Assembly (NCBI GenBank): GCA_964594965.1
Contig: CAZQMX010000001.1
Coordinates: forward strand, 1-64,000
DNA: 64,000 bases
From: CAZQMX01 sp964594965
GTDB lineage: Bacteria > Patescibacteriota > Minisyncoccia > Portnoybacterales > UBA2143
Reading direction: 5' to 3'
Below, one piece after another: positions 18,001-24,973 of the stretch; position 1 is the first letter of the stretch, and the number at the start of each line of letters is the position of its first letter. The position numbers and the translations under genes are program-made. The notes beneath the pieces were generated by a model. It worked only from the letters and a program-made list of their open reading frames with translations, had not been told where the DNA came from and did not search any database.

Positions 18001-18562
18001 AGTTGGCCAGGTTTGCCAGAATGGACAGTGCTTGGTTGTTGAATGTTTATCTGATAGTGATTGTAATGATAATAACGGTTGCACTATTGATACTTGTTAT
18101 AATCCAGGGACAAGTAATGCTAGTTGTGGTCATAACGCAATAAGTCCCTGTATTAATAACGATGGTTGCTGTCCAAGTAGCTGTAATTCAACCGATGATA
18201 GCGATTGTTCGCCAGTTTGCGGTAATGGAATTTGTGAGAGAGGTGAAAGTTATGATAATTGCTCTTCGGATTGTCCAACTCAATGTAGCGATGGCGAGGA
18301 TAATGACGGAGATGGTATTATTGATTACCCTGAAGACCCAGGCTGTGAAAATACTAATGATAATGATGAGACCGATGAAATAGCTTGTTACTCTGATGAA
18401 GATTGTGATGATGATGACTCCTGTGCTATTCACTTTTGTGAGTGGGCTGGCACAGTTGACGCTTATTGTTATTATTATGCTACAATTGACACTTGCTATG
18501 AAGATGAATGGGGCTGTTGTCCAACGGGTTGTACTTTTCTAGATGACCCCGATTGTGAATAA
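15023..18562 (+). CDS. Large exported surface protein with FN3-like modules, helical domain and Cys-rich repeats
   Basis: 1179 residues. The N-terminus has a signal peptide with FFGC (lipobox-like) near residue 20 and also a possible cut after IVQA. Seven fibronectin-III-like modules follow, each marked by a Tyr-Tyr-x-[VIL]-[KR] strand (RYYRVQARG, YYYKVKACR, LYYKVKIIV, FCYKIRAVD, YYYRLKACG, YYYRLRVRY, FYHRIRALG). About residues 745-900 form a DUF5667-like helical region. A Glu-Pro repeat (about 951-968) leads into Cys-rich units (CGNNSCEQGEDC, CGNGICERGESYDNC) and Asp-rich calcium-binding-like stretches (DGEDNDGDGIID). Likely an extended, calcium-stabilised cell-surface adhesin or host-contact protein; that role is inference. 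Confidence 0.8.
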   Translation: MKKIALISAFLMLVGFGFFGCAQIVQAIEITPSLSSSVTSIKSGDSFGLSWSIPAGIPADAQVYWQLCQTNSQGETQSVVNTFNRDTTDYQINTGKIYWDSEDRYYRVQARGMSVTNGGWSNIVGIKIKPAASTLSISAVSAFPDEKYILEWTKIPNTKKYILYQSQSASFDNYETKNEYCWAGCDRKKTISQENEGVYYYKVKACRFSGISYKCSSVYSNVVSVSIAKGQGPSVETPSFSPRNYSINSGDSVSLKWQASAEKEGQTSYHFCQTDVNGRSCDNLVKTDKTSHTINPISNWSDQTLYYKVKIIVQGVESGWSVPAQAIVKAGGPDIKIKTPQIDPAQYLVKTEVKSGDNYIISWSAVSNIDYYQIWVKDTKTSNESVTNQTTISRPYYHKTLIGKSFCYKIRAVDDQKATPWSRQICVTVKPADLNLTTTNIKPLSEEKFHLKWNCPSLQCPTVNQYTIEEATNASFTNASQKTKPGNYSSYLQKQTQPAIYYYRLKACGDEGCHSGEVISVQVVKPTFSAPAFIYAGETYKASWTNLLGVNHLKDYQICSSQEPDDCLDEGCEDYFYCSKKDTKGVYYNKAYLENKPLFTDDLEYYYRLRVRYLNDKYSVWSDASKLIVKSLRPIVGTSKESIEKGKPYDLKWKTVPNAEHYEVCLSNQPTGRCDLGSTTYPKSQIKFSNWTGHYSIYYSQEPWLTKTFYHRIRALGQNKDKEISPWSNVVGVKVWAQDPGLTPSSFFYPLETALEKTILFFTFNPEKKVVRAMNYAQEKVAEAEAMMMENNSEAVVKAGQAYQDYLDLAVTKLGGIKNKEKKKALVVEVTKEITEQQVILSQALQESTAQNKESINQLLTVSNQGLEKSLEVIPEKETEIRQELEKVKQRFGVINVIEAPEEIETEDEQVELEPLAPLEESQPLDLIKEIKDKVKAIPGILKEVPIPAAEPEPEPEPEPEPEAEVETGPVCGNNSCEQGEDCSNCSTDCTCSVGQVCQNGQCLVVECLSDSDCNDNNGCTIDTCYNPGTSNASCGHNAISPCINNDGCCPSSCNSTDDSDCSPVCGNGICERGESYDNCSSDCPTQCSDGEDNDGDGIIDYPEDPGCENTNDNDETDEIACYSDEDCDDDDSCAIHFCEWAGTVDAYCYYYATIDTCYEDEWGCCPTGCTFLDDPDCE

Positions 18563-18608
18563 TGAAATAGAAGTTCGAAAATTATCCCGGGCCGGAGAGC
18601 CGAATCAT

Positions 18609-18638
18609 AAAACCGCATTTTTACGCGGTTTTTGTTTT
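18609..18638 (+). terminator. Rho-independent terminator
   Basis: AAAACCGC / GCGGTTTTT. Just upstream (18572-18603) GTTCGA..ATCCCGGGCCGGAGAGCC resembles a decayed tRNA 3' half. Confidence 0.75.
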
Positions 18639-18746
18639 GCTCCGGAATTGTGGATAATTGACGCTTGACACCAGATTATTATAGGTATATGCTCATAATA
18701 AATAGTTGTTATAAAGGTCGGAAATAAAATTAAACAGGAGAATAAT

Positions 18747-19085
18747 ATGAAAATAGCAATAAGTTCAACAGACAAAAATATTGAAAGCAATGTTTCAGAT
18801 GTTTTTGGAAGATGTCCCTATTTTATCATCGCTGAAGTTGAAGACCAGAAAATAGGGAAAACCGAAGCGATAGAAAATAAAAATACAGAACAAATGAGCG
18901 GGGCTGGTATTTCAACCGCCCAATTAATAGCTGAAAAAGATGTTAAGGCTGTCATAACAGGAAATGTTGGACCAAGAGCGTTAGATGTATTAAATCAATT
19001 TAATATTGAAATTTATTCCGGAGAGGGCATAATAAAAGAAGTTTTGCAAAAGTTCATAGATGGAAAACTTGAAAAGATGAATTGA
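18747..19085 (+). CDS. NifX/NafY-like (dinitrogenase iron-molybdenum cofactor family) protein 1
   Basis: 112 residues. MKIAIS...VSDVFGRCPYFIIAEVE and NTEQMSGAGISTAQLIAEKDVKAVITGNVGPRA match the MTH1175-like branch of the NifX/NafY fold. True nitrogenase accessory proteins carry FeMo-cofactor; the small free-standing branch is of unknown role in anaerobes, probably binding an iron-sulfur or metal cluster. AGGAG lies 7 nt before the ATG. First gene of a five- to six-gene metal/redox cluster. Confidence 0.85.
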   Translation: MKIAISSTDKNIESNVSDVFGRCPYFIIAEVEDQKIGKTEAIENKNTEQMSGAGISTAQLIAEKDVKAVITGNVGPRALDVLNQFNIEIYSGEGIIKEVLQKFIDGKLEKMN

Positions 19086-19086
19086 T

Positions 19087-19440
19087 ATGAGAATAGTTAT
19101 CCCAACAAATGATAAAAAGGGGCTAGATGATAAAATAGCTGAGCATTTTGGTCGCTGCCTGACTTATACTTTTCTTAACGAAAAAGGCGAAGTGCTTGAG
19201 ATAATAGATAATACCAGCGAACACATGGGTGGTACTGGTCTACCGCCAGAGTTAATGAAGAAACATAGCGCTAATGTTTTGCTCTGTCGAGGTCTTGGCT
19301 CAAGGGCAATTATTTTATGCGGGGAGTTAGGAATAGACGTCTATGTCTATCAAGCGGAAAGAGTCAAAGATATTTTTGAATTGTGGCAGAATAAAAAACT
19401 TAAAAAAGCAGGCAGAGAAGATGCTTGCGAACAACATTAG
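19087..19440 (+). CDS. NifX/NafY-like protein 2
   Basis: 117 residues. MRIVIPTNDKKGLDDKIAEHFGRC, EHMGGTGLPPELMKKH and CRGLGSRAI show it is a second, diverged copy of the same fold; it starts 1 base after the first. Tandem copies are usual for this cluster type and may bind a metal cluster as a pair. The last codons run into the start region of the next gene. Confidence 0.85.
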   Translation: MRIVIPTNDKKGLDDKIAEHFGRCLTYTFLNEKGEVLEIIDNTSEHMGGTGLPPELMKKHSANVLLCRGLGSRAIILCGELGIDVYVYQAERVKDIFELWQNKKLKKAGREDACEQH

Positions 19441-19442
19441 GT

Positions 19443-20315
19443 ATGAAGATAGCAGTTACAGGCGGAAAAGGAGGGACGGGCAAATCATTAGTTGCGACTT
19501 CTTTAGCGGTTGAATTCGCTCGAAAGAATAAAACTGCCCTTTTGGATGTTGATGTCGAGTGTCCAAACGACCACCTCTTGCTTTCTGTTAAACGAAAACA
19601 ATTTACTAAAATTTATCAGCCCATACCTAAATGGGATTTTGATAAATGCAGTAAATGCGGCCAATGCGCTTCTGTTTGCAAACAGAATGCGATTGTTTTT
19701 GTTAAGAATAAATATCCGGCTTTTGTCAAAGATATTTGCATTGGTTGTAAGGCCTGTCTGGTTGCTTGTCCTGAAAATGCTATTTCCGAAACCAAAAAAG
19801 AAATTGGCACAATTTATACAGGGAAGAATTATAATGTTAGTTTGATTTCAGGCGAACTCAAGTTAGGTGAATTAGCCTCTGGTGAAGTTGTGGCCGAAGT
19901 TAGGAAACATTCTGAAAAGATTAACAAAGAATTAAAGGCCAAAGTTATTTTAATAGATTCGGCCGCCGGAATTGGCTGTCCTGTTATTGCTTCGTTGGTT
20001 GGCACCGATTATATTGTAGCAGTAACCGAACCAACGCCATCAGCCCTTCATGACTTAAAACGGGTTTTGTATCTGGCTAATCATTTTCAAATTAAACACG
20101 GGATTGTTATTAATAAATGTGATTTAGCGGAGAAATTTTATTTAGAAATAGAGAAATTCGCTCAGGAAAATAAGATTGCAATTATTGGCAAGATTCCTTA
20201 CCGAAAAGATTTTGTTGATTCAACTATAAAGATGGAGCCGGTAACCGAGCTCAATCCGGATTATCAAGAATTATTTCAAAAAATTATTAAGCAAATCAAG
20301 TCAGCAATAAAATAA
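19443..20315 (+). CDS. MinD/Mrp-family ATPase with inserted 2[4Fe-4S] ferredoxin domain
   Basis: 290 residues from the ATG at 19443. Deviant Walker A GGKGGTGKS (about 6-14), DVDVECPNDH switch, then a ferredoxin insert with two CxxCxxCxxxC motifs (CSKCGQCASVC at about 61-71 and CIGCKACLVAC at about 90-100), then Walker B-like ILIDSAAGIGCP. P-loop proteins with such an insert are found beside NifX-like genes in anaerobes and archaea and are thought to handle iron-sulfur clusters. Usually two such genes sit together; here there is one. Confidence 0.9.
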   Translation: MKIAVTGGKGGTGKSLVATSLAVEFARKNKTALLDVDVECPNDHLLLSVKRKQFTKIYQPIPKWDFDKCSKCGQCASVCKQNAIVFVKNKYPAFVKDICIGCKACLVACPENAISETKKEIGTIYTGKNYNVSLISGELKLGELASGEVVAEVRKHSEKINKELKAKVILIDSAAGIGCPVIASLVGTDYIVAVTEPTPSALHDLKRVLYLANHFQIKHGIVINKCDLAEKFYLEIEKFAQENKIAIIGKIPYRKDFVDSTIKMEPVTELNPDYQELFQKIIKQIKSAIK

Positions 20316-20319
20316 AAGG

Positions 20320-21369
20320 ATGAAAGAAAGAGTAGCGTCAATTTCAATATTAGCCAATATGGTTCTAGCCGGAGGTAAAATTACCGTTGGTCTTCTTTCT
20401 AACTCAACCGCGATTTTAGCCGCCGGTATTGATTCTTTTGTCGATATCTTTTCATCAACTATCAGCTATATCGGGATTAAAACATCTAAGAAGCCGGCAG
20501 ATAAAAATCACCCTTACGGCCATTATAAGTTTGAAGTTTTAGGAGGAGTTATTATTACTCTAATCATTTTGGCGACTGGCATCGGAATAATTTATGAGGC
20601 CTATCAAAATTTCTTGGAGCCAAGGGATATTAAAATCGGCTATTTAGCGTTTGGGGTGATGATATTTTCAGTGGTGGTCAATGAGGTCATGGCCAGACTA
20701 AAAACTCATTATGGCAAGAAAGAAAATTCCGTCAGTTTGCTCTCGGACGGAATTCATTCGAGAATTGATGTTTATACTTCATTAGCTGTTTTAATTGGTC
20801 TATTCTTAACCAAGTATTGGATTTACGCTGATACGGTTTTAGCTCTATTAATAGGTCTTTACATAATCAAAGAGGCCTTTTCTATTGGCAAAGAGGCGGC
20901 CGGTTCCCTACTTGATGTTTCAGCTGGCGAAGAAATAGAGGGAGAAATAAAGTCAATTGCCAAGGAGCAGAATATTGAGATAACTTCCTTAAAAACGCAG
21001 AAAAAAGGCTCTGCTGTAACCGCTAATCTGGAAATAAGGTTGCCAAATAATCTAAAAGTGGAAGAGGCCACCAAAATTTCGGATAAATTAAGAAGAGAAA
21101 TGATAAACAGGATTGAGGAACTACAATATGTTGCTATCCAAATTATAAGTCATGAGGTAGAAACCGGATTTTATAAACCTGAATTTGGCAGAAGTTTTGA
21201 CTGGCAAAGACGAGGTAAATTTAGAGAGAAAATTAAGGGGGCAACTGGGAGGGGGCCTGATGGTTACTGCATTTGTCAGAAATGTGGCTATAAAACACCA
21301 CATCAAAGAGGATTTCCTTGCTCGAGTTTGAAATGCCCGACTTGTAATATAGATCTAGAAAGAAAATAA
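20320..21369 (+). CDS. Cation diffusion facilitator with C-terminal zinc-ribbon
   Basis: 349 residues. Six membrane segments; metal-site motifs DSFVDIFSS (about 38-46), HPYGHYKFE and SDGIHSRIDVYTS (about 142-154) are those of CDF exporters of Zn, Fe, Mn or other divalent ions. A cytoplasmic domain (about 200-285) is followed by an extra tail (about 300-349) with CICQKCGYKTPHQRGFPCSS and CPTC, a rubredoxin/zinc-ribbon-like module that ordinary CDF proteins lack. It begins 4 bases after the ATPase, and the cluster suggests it moves or senses the metal that the NifX-like proteins handle. Confidence 0.85.
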   Translation: MKERVASISILANMVLAGGKITVGLLSNSTAILAAGIDSFVDIFSSTISYIGIKTSKKPADKNHPYGHYKFEVLGGVIITLIILATGIGIIYEAYQNFLEPRDIKIGYLAFGVMIFSVVVNEVMARLKTHYGKKENSVSLLSDGIHSRIDVYTSLAVLIGLFLTKYWIYADTVLALLIGLYIIKEAFSIGKEAAGSLLDVSAGEEIEGEIKSIAKEQNIEITSLKTQKKGSAVTANLEIRLPNNLKVEEATKISDKLRREMINRIEELQYVAIQIISHEVETGFYKPEFGRSFDWQRRGKFREKIKGATGRGPDGYCICQKCGYKTPHQRGFPCSSLKCPTCNIDLERK

Positions 21370-21370
21370 T

Positions 21371-21670
21371 ATGCCAAGACCAAAACTTTATAGAAGGATA
21401 AGATTCAATCCAAATGTAACCTATTTCAAGCCTCAGGGCGTGCCGATGAGGTTTTTAGATATTATTGAATTAACCGCCGAAGAAATAGAAGCATTAAGGT
21501 TGAAGAATGCCGAAGATTTAGATCAGGCCCAGGCCGCTAAAATGATGAAAACTTCTCGGAGCACTTTTCAGAGAATTTTAACATCGGCTTACAAAAAAAT
21601 AACCGAAGCTTTAATAGGGGGCAAGGCGATAAAAATTATAAAAGCAACGAGTCCATCAAATAGGTTCTAA
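21371..21670 (+). CDS. DUF134 family predicted DNA-binding protein
   Basis: 99 residues. MPRPKLYRRIRFNPNVTYFKPQGVP and LTAEEIEALRLKN..DLDQAQAAKMMKTSRSTFQRIL are the DUF134 signature with a sigma-70 region-4-like helix-turn-helix. This family almost always sits beside NifX-like and MinD-ferredoxin genes and is probably their regulator. It starts 1 base after the CDF gene. Confidence 0.88.
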   Translation: MPRPKLYRRIRFNPNVTYFKPQGVPMRFLDIIELTAEEIEALRLKNAEDLDQAQAAKMMKTSRSTFQRILTSAYKKITEALIGGKAIKIIKATSPSNRF

Positions 21671-21745
21671 ACATCGTCCAGTCAATGGAGATTGGTATTG
21701 ACACAGGCATACTTTGTAGTATGCTTGTTTTAGTTTTTAGATTGT

Positions 21746-21774
21746 TTGAAACCCCAGAGAAGAGATGCTATAAT
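21746..21774 (+). promoter_or_regulatory. Promoter, leaderless layout, for the gene at 21781
   Basis: TTGAAA (21746-21751), 17 nt, TATAAT (21769-21774); exactly 6 nt separate the -10 box and the ATG. Confidence 0.7.
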
Positions 21775-21780
21775 AGAAAA

Positions 21781-21978
21781 ATGAAGCCATTAAATATTCT
21801 AGGATTAGTGATTTTCTCTGTAGGGGCGTTAGCTCTAATTGGCTTTGGCTTTTATAATTTTTTTCAGGAATCAGATGTTCCCGTCCTGGTCAGATGGGGA
21901 ATTATCGCTATAATCTCAGGAATAGTTATTATTTTAATCTCTCTAGTCAAAGAAAGATTAAAAGAAAAAGATTTATGA
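21781..21978 (+). CDS. Small two-helix membrane protein
   Basis: 65 residues from the ATG at 21781, which fits the promoter; the longer frame starting at 21685 would precede the promoter. Two membrane segments (about 5-22 and 34-52) separated by a short loop, charged C-terminus (KERLKEKDL). Overlaps the YbjQ-like gene by ATGA, so they are coupled. No known family recognised. Confidence 0.65.
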   Translation: MKPLNILGLVIFSVGALALIGFGFYNFFQESDVPVLVRWGIIAIISGIVIILISLVKERLKEKDL

Positions 21979-22292
21979 TACTTATAAGTTCAGATACAAT
22001 CAAAGGGAAAGAAATTAGAGAAACCCTCGGTTTAGTCAGAGGTAATACCATTCGGGCTAAGCATGTTGGCAAGGATATTATTGCAGGATTAAGGAGTATT
22101 GTTGGCGGAGAAATTAAGGAATATACCGAGGCCTTGAGCGAAGCAAGAGAAGTGGCAATTAAAAGAATGGTTGAGGAAGCGGAAAAACTAGGAGCAGACG
22201 CCGTTGTTTCTGTCCGTTTTACCACCTCTCAGGTTATGACCGGAGCAGCTGAATTATTGGTTTACGGAACAGCGGTAAAATTAGTAAAATAA
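21975..22292 (+). CDS. YbjQ/UPF0145 family protein
   Basis: 105 residues from the ATG at 21975. ISSDTIKGKEIRETLGLVRGNTI, DIIAGLRSIVGGEIKEYTEAL and the ending AEKLGADAVVSVRFTTSQV are typical of this heavy-metal-binding-like, pentamer-forming family, whose role is not established. The ATGA overlap ties it to the membrane protein before it. Confidence 0.88.
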   Translation: MILISSDTIKGKEIRETLGLVRGNTIRAKHVGKDIIAGLRSIVGGEIKEYTEALSEAREVAIKRMVEEAEKLGADAVVSVRFTTSQVMTGAAELLVYGTAVKLVK

Positions 22293-22302
22293 ACTCTAAC
22301 AT

Positions 22303-22380
22303 CCAAGCGGACAGGCGTTTGGCCAACGGAGCCAGTTCAGAAAAACTGTCCCATATTGCCAAGGGCGGTTTTTTGATGCG
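22303..22380. other. Intergenic hairpin region before the sigma factor
   Basis: CCAAGCG-GACAGG-CGTTTGG is a clean hairpin (22303-22322); CAGTT..AACTG forms a second, and GGCGGTTTTTT (about 22366-22376) looks like the descending arm of a weak terminator. No gene seen in 22293-22427. Confidence 0.4.
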
Positions 22381-22393
22381 AAAGAAAAGAAGA

Positions 22394-22421
22394 TTGATAA
22401 GCGTATTAGAGGGTATATAAT
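22394..22421 (+). promoter_or_regulatory. Promoter, leaderless layout, for the ECF sigma factor
   Basis: TTGATA (22394-22399), 16 nt, TATAAT (22416-22421); 6 nt to the ATG at 22428. Confidence 0.65.
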
Positions 22422-22427
22422 AGGAAT

Positions 22428-22997
22428 ATGATAAAAACCGAGGAGCACCAGGATAAAACAGACGAAGAACTGGTTGGTTTGACCCTGGGGAACCAGGAAT
22501 ATTTTTTGTTTCTAATAGAAAGATACGAAAAGAAACTGCTGCGATATATCATAAGAATCTCAAATTCAAACAGAGAAGATGCCGAAGATATTTTACAGGA
22601 AGTTTTTATCAAAACCTATCAGAACTTAAATGATTTTGATTTAAGTTTAAAGTTTTCATCCTGGATTTACCGGATTTGCCATAATTGGGTTATCAGCAAT
22701 TACAGAAGAACAAAGAATAATCCCAAAATCATTTCCATGGATTCAGATAATATTTTTCTAAAAAATCTGGCAACTGACCTGGATTTAAATGAAGAAATTA
22801 ACCAGCGGGACTTTAAGAATAAGTTTAATCAGGTTTTAGCCGAATTAGATAAAAAATATCAGGAAGTTTTAATTCTGAGACTTTTAGAAGAAAGGGATTA
22901 CAAGGAAATATCAGATATTTTAAAAAAACCAATGGGAACAATCGCAACCCTAATCAGCCGGGCCAAAAAACAATTCAAAAAAGAATATGCCCAGTAG
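22428..22997 (+). CDS. ECF-type RNA polymerase sigma factor
   Basis: 189 residues. Region 2 includes DAEDILQEVFIKTYQNL (about 45-61) and SSWIYRICHNWVISNYRR; region 4 includes LDKKYQEVLILRLLEERDYKEISDILKKPMGTIATLISRAKKQ. It would direct transcription of an envelope or stress regulon. The next gene encodes a membrane protein that may be its anti-sigma partner. Its final codons TAT GCC CAG TAG are made by TATG plus the left end of element copy 2; without the insertion it would end Tyr-Glu-Lys-Gln-Lys-His-stop, overlapping the partner gene by 20 nt. Confidence 0.92.
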   Translation: MIKTEEHQDKTDEELVGLTLGNQEYFLFLIERYEKKLLRYIIRISNSNREDAEDILQEVFIKTYQNLNDFDLSLKFSSWIYRICHNWVISNYRRTKNNPKIISMDSDNIFLKNLATDLDLNEEINQRDFKNKFNQVLAELDKKYQEVLILRLLEERDYKEISDILKKPMGTIATLISRAKKQFKKEYAQ

Positions 22998-23132
22998 TAG
23001 AACTTTGATACAATATTTTTCTAAAAGAAAAATATTTATAATACCGGGCATAAGAATAAATATTGATTCATAGTAAGTAACATAGAAATTTTGATTAAAT
23101 AACTAAATTAAAATCAAAGTTTCACTACCGGG
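22990..23132. mobile_element. TATG-flanked inverted-repeat element, copy 2 (143 bp)
   Basis: Left end CCCAGTAGTAGAACTTTGAT, right end ATCAAAGTTTCACTACCGGG, TATG on both sides (22986-22989 and 23133-23136). Inner hairpin AATATTTTTCT / AGAAAAATATT, then TACCGGGCATA (about 23042-23052), complementary to TATGCCCaGTA at the left end. Right-side hairpin AAATTTTGAT / ATCAAAGTTT. The inverted repeats change together relative to copies 1 and 3 (TTTGAT/ATCAAA against TTCGAT/ATCGAA). Confidence 0.85.
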
Positions 23133-23133
23133 T

Positions 23134-23874
23134 ATGAAAAACAAAAACATTAGCCAGGAAATCCTGGAAACAATTAAAGAAAAAAAGATAACTCCCAAAC
23201 CAAAATGGCAGTTTCTCTTCAAAAACTATTTTATCTGGGCGATAACAGGGATTTTCTTGATAATCGGAGGTTTGTCAGCTGCCGTCATTATCTACATGAT
23301 TGATAACAATGATTGGGATTTGTATCAGCAGGCAAGCGACAGCCTTCTGGGTTTTATCTTCGCTACCCTTCCGTATTTCTGGATTCTTTTCCTGATTCTT
23401 TTTGTCTTTATCGCTGATTACAATTTTAGACAGACAAAAGGCGGTTACCGCTACGGATTAACCAAAATTATCTTGTCAACCGTTTTATTCAGTTTGATTT
23501 TGGGATTTCTTTTCTACAACATCGGCCTAGCCAGAACAATTGACCGGGTTTTCAACGATATCCCTATTTACGAAAGAATTATGGAACATCGCCATCAAAT
23601 CTGGATGCAGCCAAATAGAGGGCTTTTAGTTGGTCAGGTTTTATCAGCCAGAGACGAAAATAATTTTATTCTCAAAGATTTAAACGGAGAAGATTGGCAG
23701 GTCTTCTGCTGCCGAGATATGGTTATTGAAGAAAAATTGGAGAAAGGATTGAAAATAAGGGCGATTGGTCAAGAAAAAGAAAATAATAATTTTGAGGCCC
23801 TTAAAATAATGCCTCTTATTGGAAGAAAATGGATGATGAAAGAAATAATGCCGTCTAGCCGTATTAATAGATAA
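23134..23874 (+). CDS. Membrane protein, possible anti-sigma factor
   Basis: 246 residues. A cytoplasmic N-terminal stretch (1-30, ISQEILETIKEKKITPKPKWQF) precedes four membrane segments (about 32-52, 70-95, 108-130), then an external domain (about 140-246) with a small beta-rich part (GLLVGQVLSARDENNFILKDLNGEDWQVF). Sigma factor plus downstream membrane protein with short cytoplasmic N-terminus is the usual ECF/anti-sigma layout; this is inference from position. Its ATG is the right-hand TATG of element copy 2. Confidence 0.65.
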   Translation: MKNKNISQEILETIKEKKITPKPKWQFLFKNYFIWAITGIFLIIGGLSAAVIIYMIDNNDWDLYQQASDSLLGFIFATLPYFWILFLILFVFIADYNFRQTKGGYRYGLTKIILSTVLFSLILGFLFYNIGLARTIDRVFNDIPIYERIMEHRHQIWMQPNRGLLVGQVLSARDENNFILKDLNGEDWQVFCCRDMVIEEKLEKGLKIRAIGQEKENNNFEALKIMPLIGRKWMMKEIMPSSRINR

Positions 23875-23913
23875 GGGTCGAAAGGATATTCTAAATATAA
23901 GGAGATAAAAAAA

Positions 23914-24252
23914 ATGAAGAACAAATTGTTTTTAAGCCTAGCCCTGATTGCTCTTGTCCTGGGAGTCGGAATTAGCGTTGCTTACGCTTATCCCGAAAAT
24001 CGTCAAGAAATGAAAAGGGCAATTGAGAATAATGATTATCAGGCCTGGGAAATCATGATGAACGAGAAGGTAGATTTAATGAGCCAAAGATTGGAAGAAA
24101 TGAAGAGAAATATTAATCAGGAAAGATTTGAACAAATGAAAGAAGTCCACGGTTTGATGCAGGAAGGCAAATATGACGAAGCTAGGCAACTAAAAGAAGA
24201 ACTAGGATTTGGCGGATTCGGCCAAGGCATGCGTTGGAATCACATGAAATAG
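23914..24252 (+). CDS. Small exported helical protein
   Basis: 112 residues. Signal peptide (1-25, ends AYA) then a Glu/Met/Gln-rich helical domain (NRQEMKRAIENNDYQAW, RLEEMKRNINQERFEQM) and a Gly-rich tail with Met and His. The shape recalls CpxP/Spy-like envelope stress chaperones but no clear homology is visible. AAGGAGAT lies 9 nt before the ATG. It follows the sigma/partner pair and may be in its regulon. Confidence 0.6.
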   Translation: MKNKLFLSLALIALVLGVGISVAYAYPENRQEMKRAIENNDYQAWEIMMNEKVDLMSQRLEEMKRNINQERFEQMKEVHGLMQEGKYDEARQLKEELGFGGFGQGMRWNHMK

Positions 24253-24263
24253 ATATTAGGCAG

Positions 24264-24296
24264 AGAGCCGCCTCACATACGGGGCGGTTTTTTGAT
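24264..24296 (+). terminator. Rho-independent terminator
   Basis: GCCGCC..GGGCGGTTTTTT after the exported helical protein. Confidence 0.75.
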
Positions 24297-24313
24297 TTAA
24301 TCTGAAATTATGA

Positions 24314-24319
24314 TACAAT
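24314..24319 (+). promoter_or_regulatory. -10 box, leaderless layout, for the gene at 24326
   Basis: TACAAT ends 6 nt before the ATG. Confidence 0.55.
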
Positions 24320-24325
24320 AGTCTT

Positions 24326-24973
24326 ATGAAAAAAATAATTTGTCTGACGATATTAGTTTTCCTAGTTCTGTCAGGAACCGCTTTGGCTTATCAGCCAAAG
24401 TTGGCTTTTGACCAGACGATAATAAAGGTAGAGGAACCGGAAATATCAAAAGCATATTATGACATCCTCTCGGGCGACCCGGTTGTTTACCAGATTGAAT
24501 CCAACCAACCCTTTAATTTATATGTTAATCTTTTAATTCCGGTAGTTGAGAATACCAGAAGAGATTTCATTGTTGAAATTAGAAAAGATGGAGTCTTGCT
24601 TGATATGTTACAGGGCGGGGGAGAGTGGACTCAATTTTTTGAGCCCCATGGCCGGGATAATTATCTCAAGGGCCCGGAATTCAAACAAGAAGCCGAGCCA
24701 GGTAGTTATGAAATAGAGATTTTTAATAATGATTATCAGGGCAAATACGTCTTAGTCATTGGCGAAAAAGAAGAACTTCCTCTAAAAAGAATCATTAAAA
24801 CTGCTTTTCTTTTGCCAAGAATAAAGGTTCAATTTTTTGAGAAATCGCCTTTAGTCGCTCTGTTTAATTTATCCGGATTATTCCTACTGGTTATTATCCT
24901 TCTAATTCTAATCATTGTTTTTGTCTTAAAAAAAATATTAAAAAAAAGAAAGGAGATAAAATATGAGGTTTAA
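24326..24973 (+). CDS. Exported membrane-anchored protein, unknown function
   Basis: 215 residues. Signal peptide (1-21, ends ALA), an external beta-rich domain (about 25-150; PGSYEIEIFNNDYQGKYVLVIG is Ig-like) and a C-terminal membrane segment (about 180-203) with a Lys-rich inside tail. It overlaps the next gene by 11 nt, so the two are probably made together as an envelope pair. No family recognised. Confidence 0.65.
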   Translation: MKKIICLTILVFLVLSGTALAYQPKLAFDQTIIKVEEPEISKAYYDILSGDPVVYQIESNQPFNLYVNLLIPVVENTRRDFIVEIRKDGVLLDMLQGGGEWTQFFEPHGRDNYLKGPEFKQEAEPGSYEIEIFNNDYQGKYVLVIGEKEELPLKRIIKTAFLLPRIKVQFFEKSPLVALFNLSGLFLLVIILLILIIVFVLKKILKKRKEIKYEV

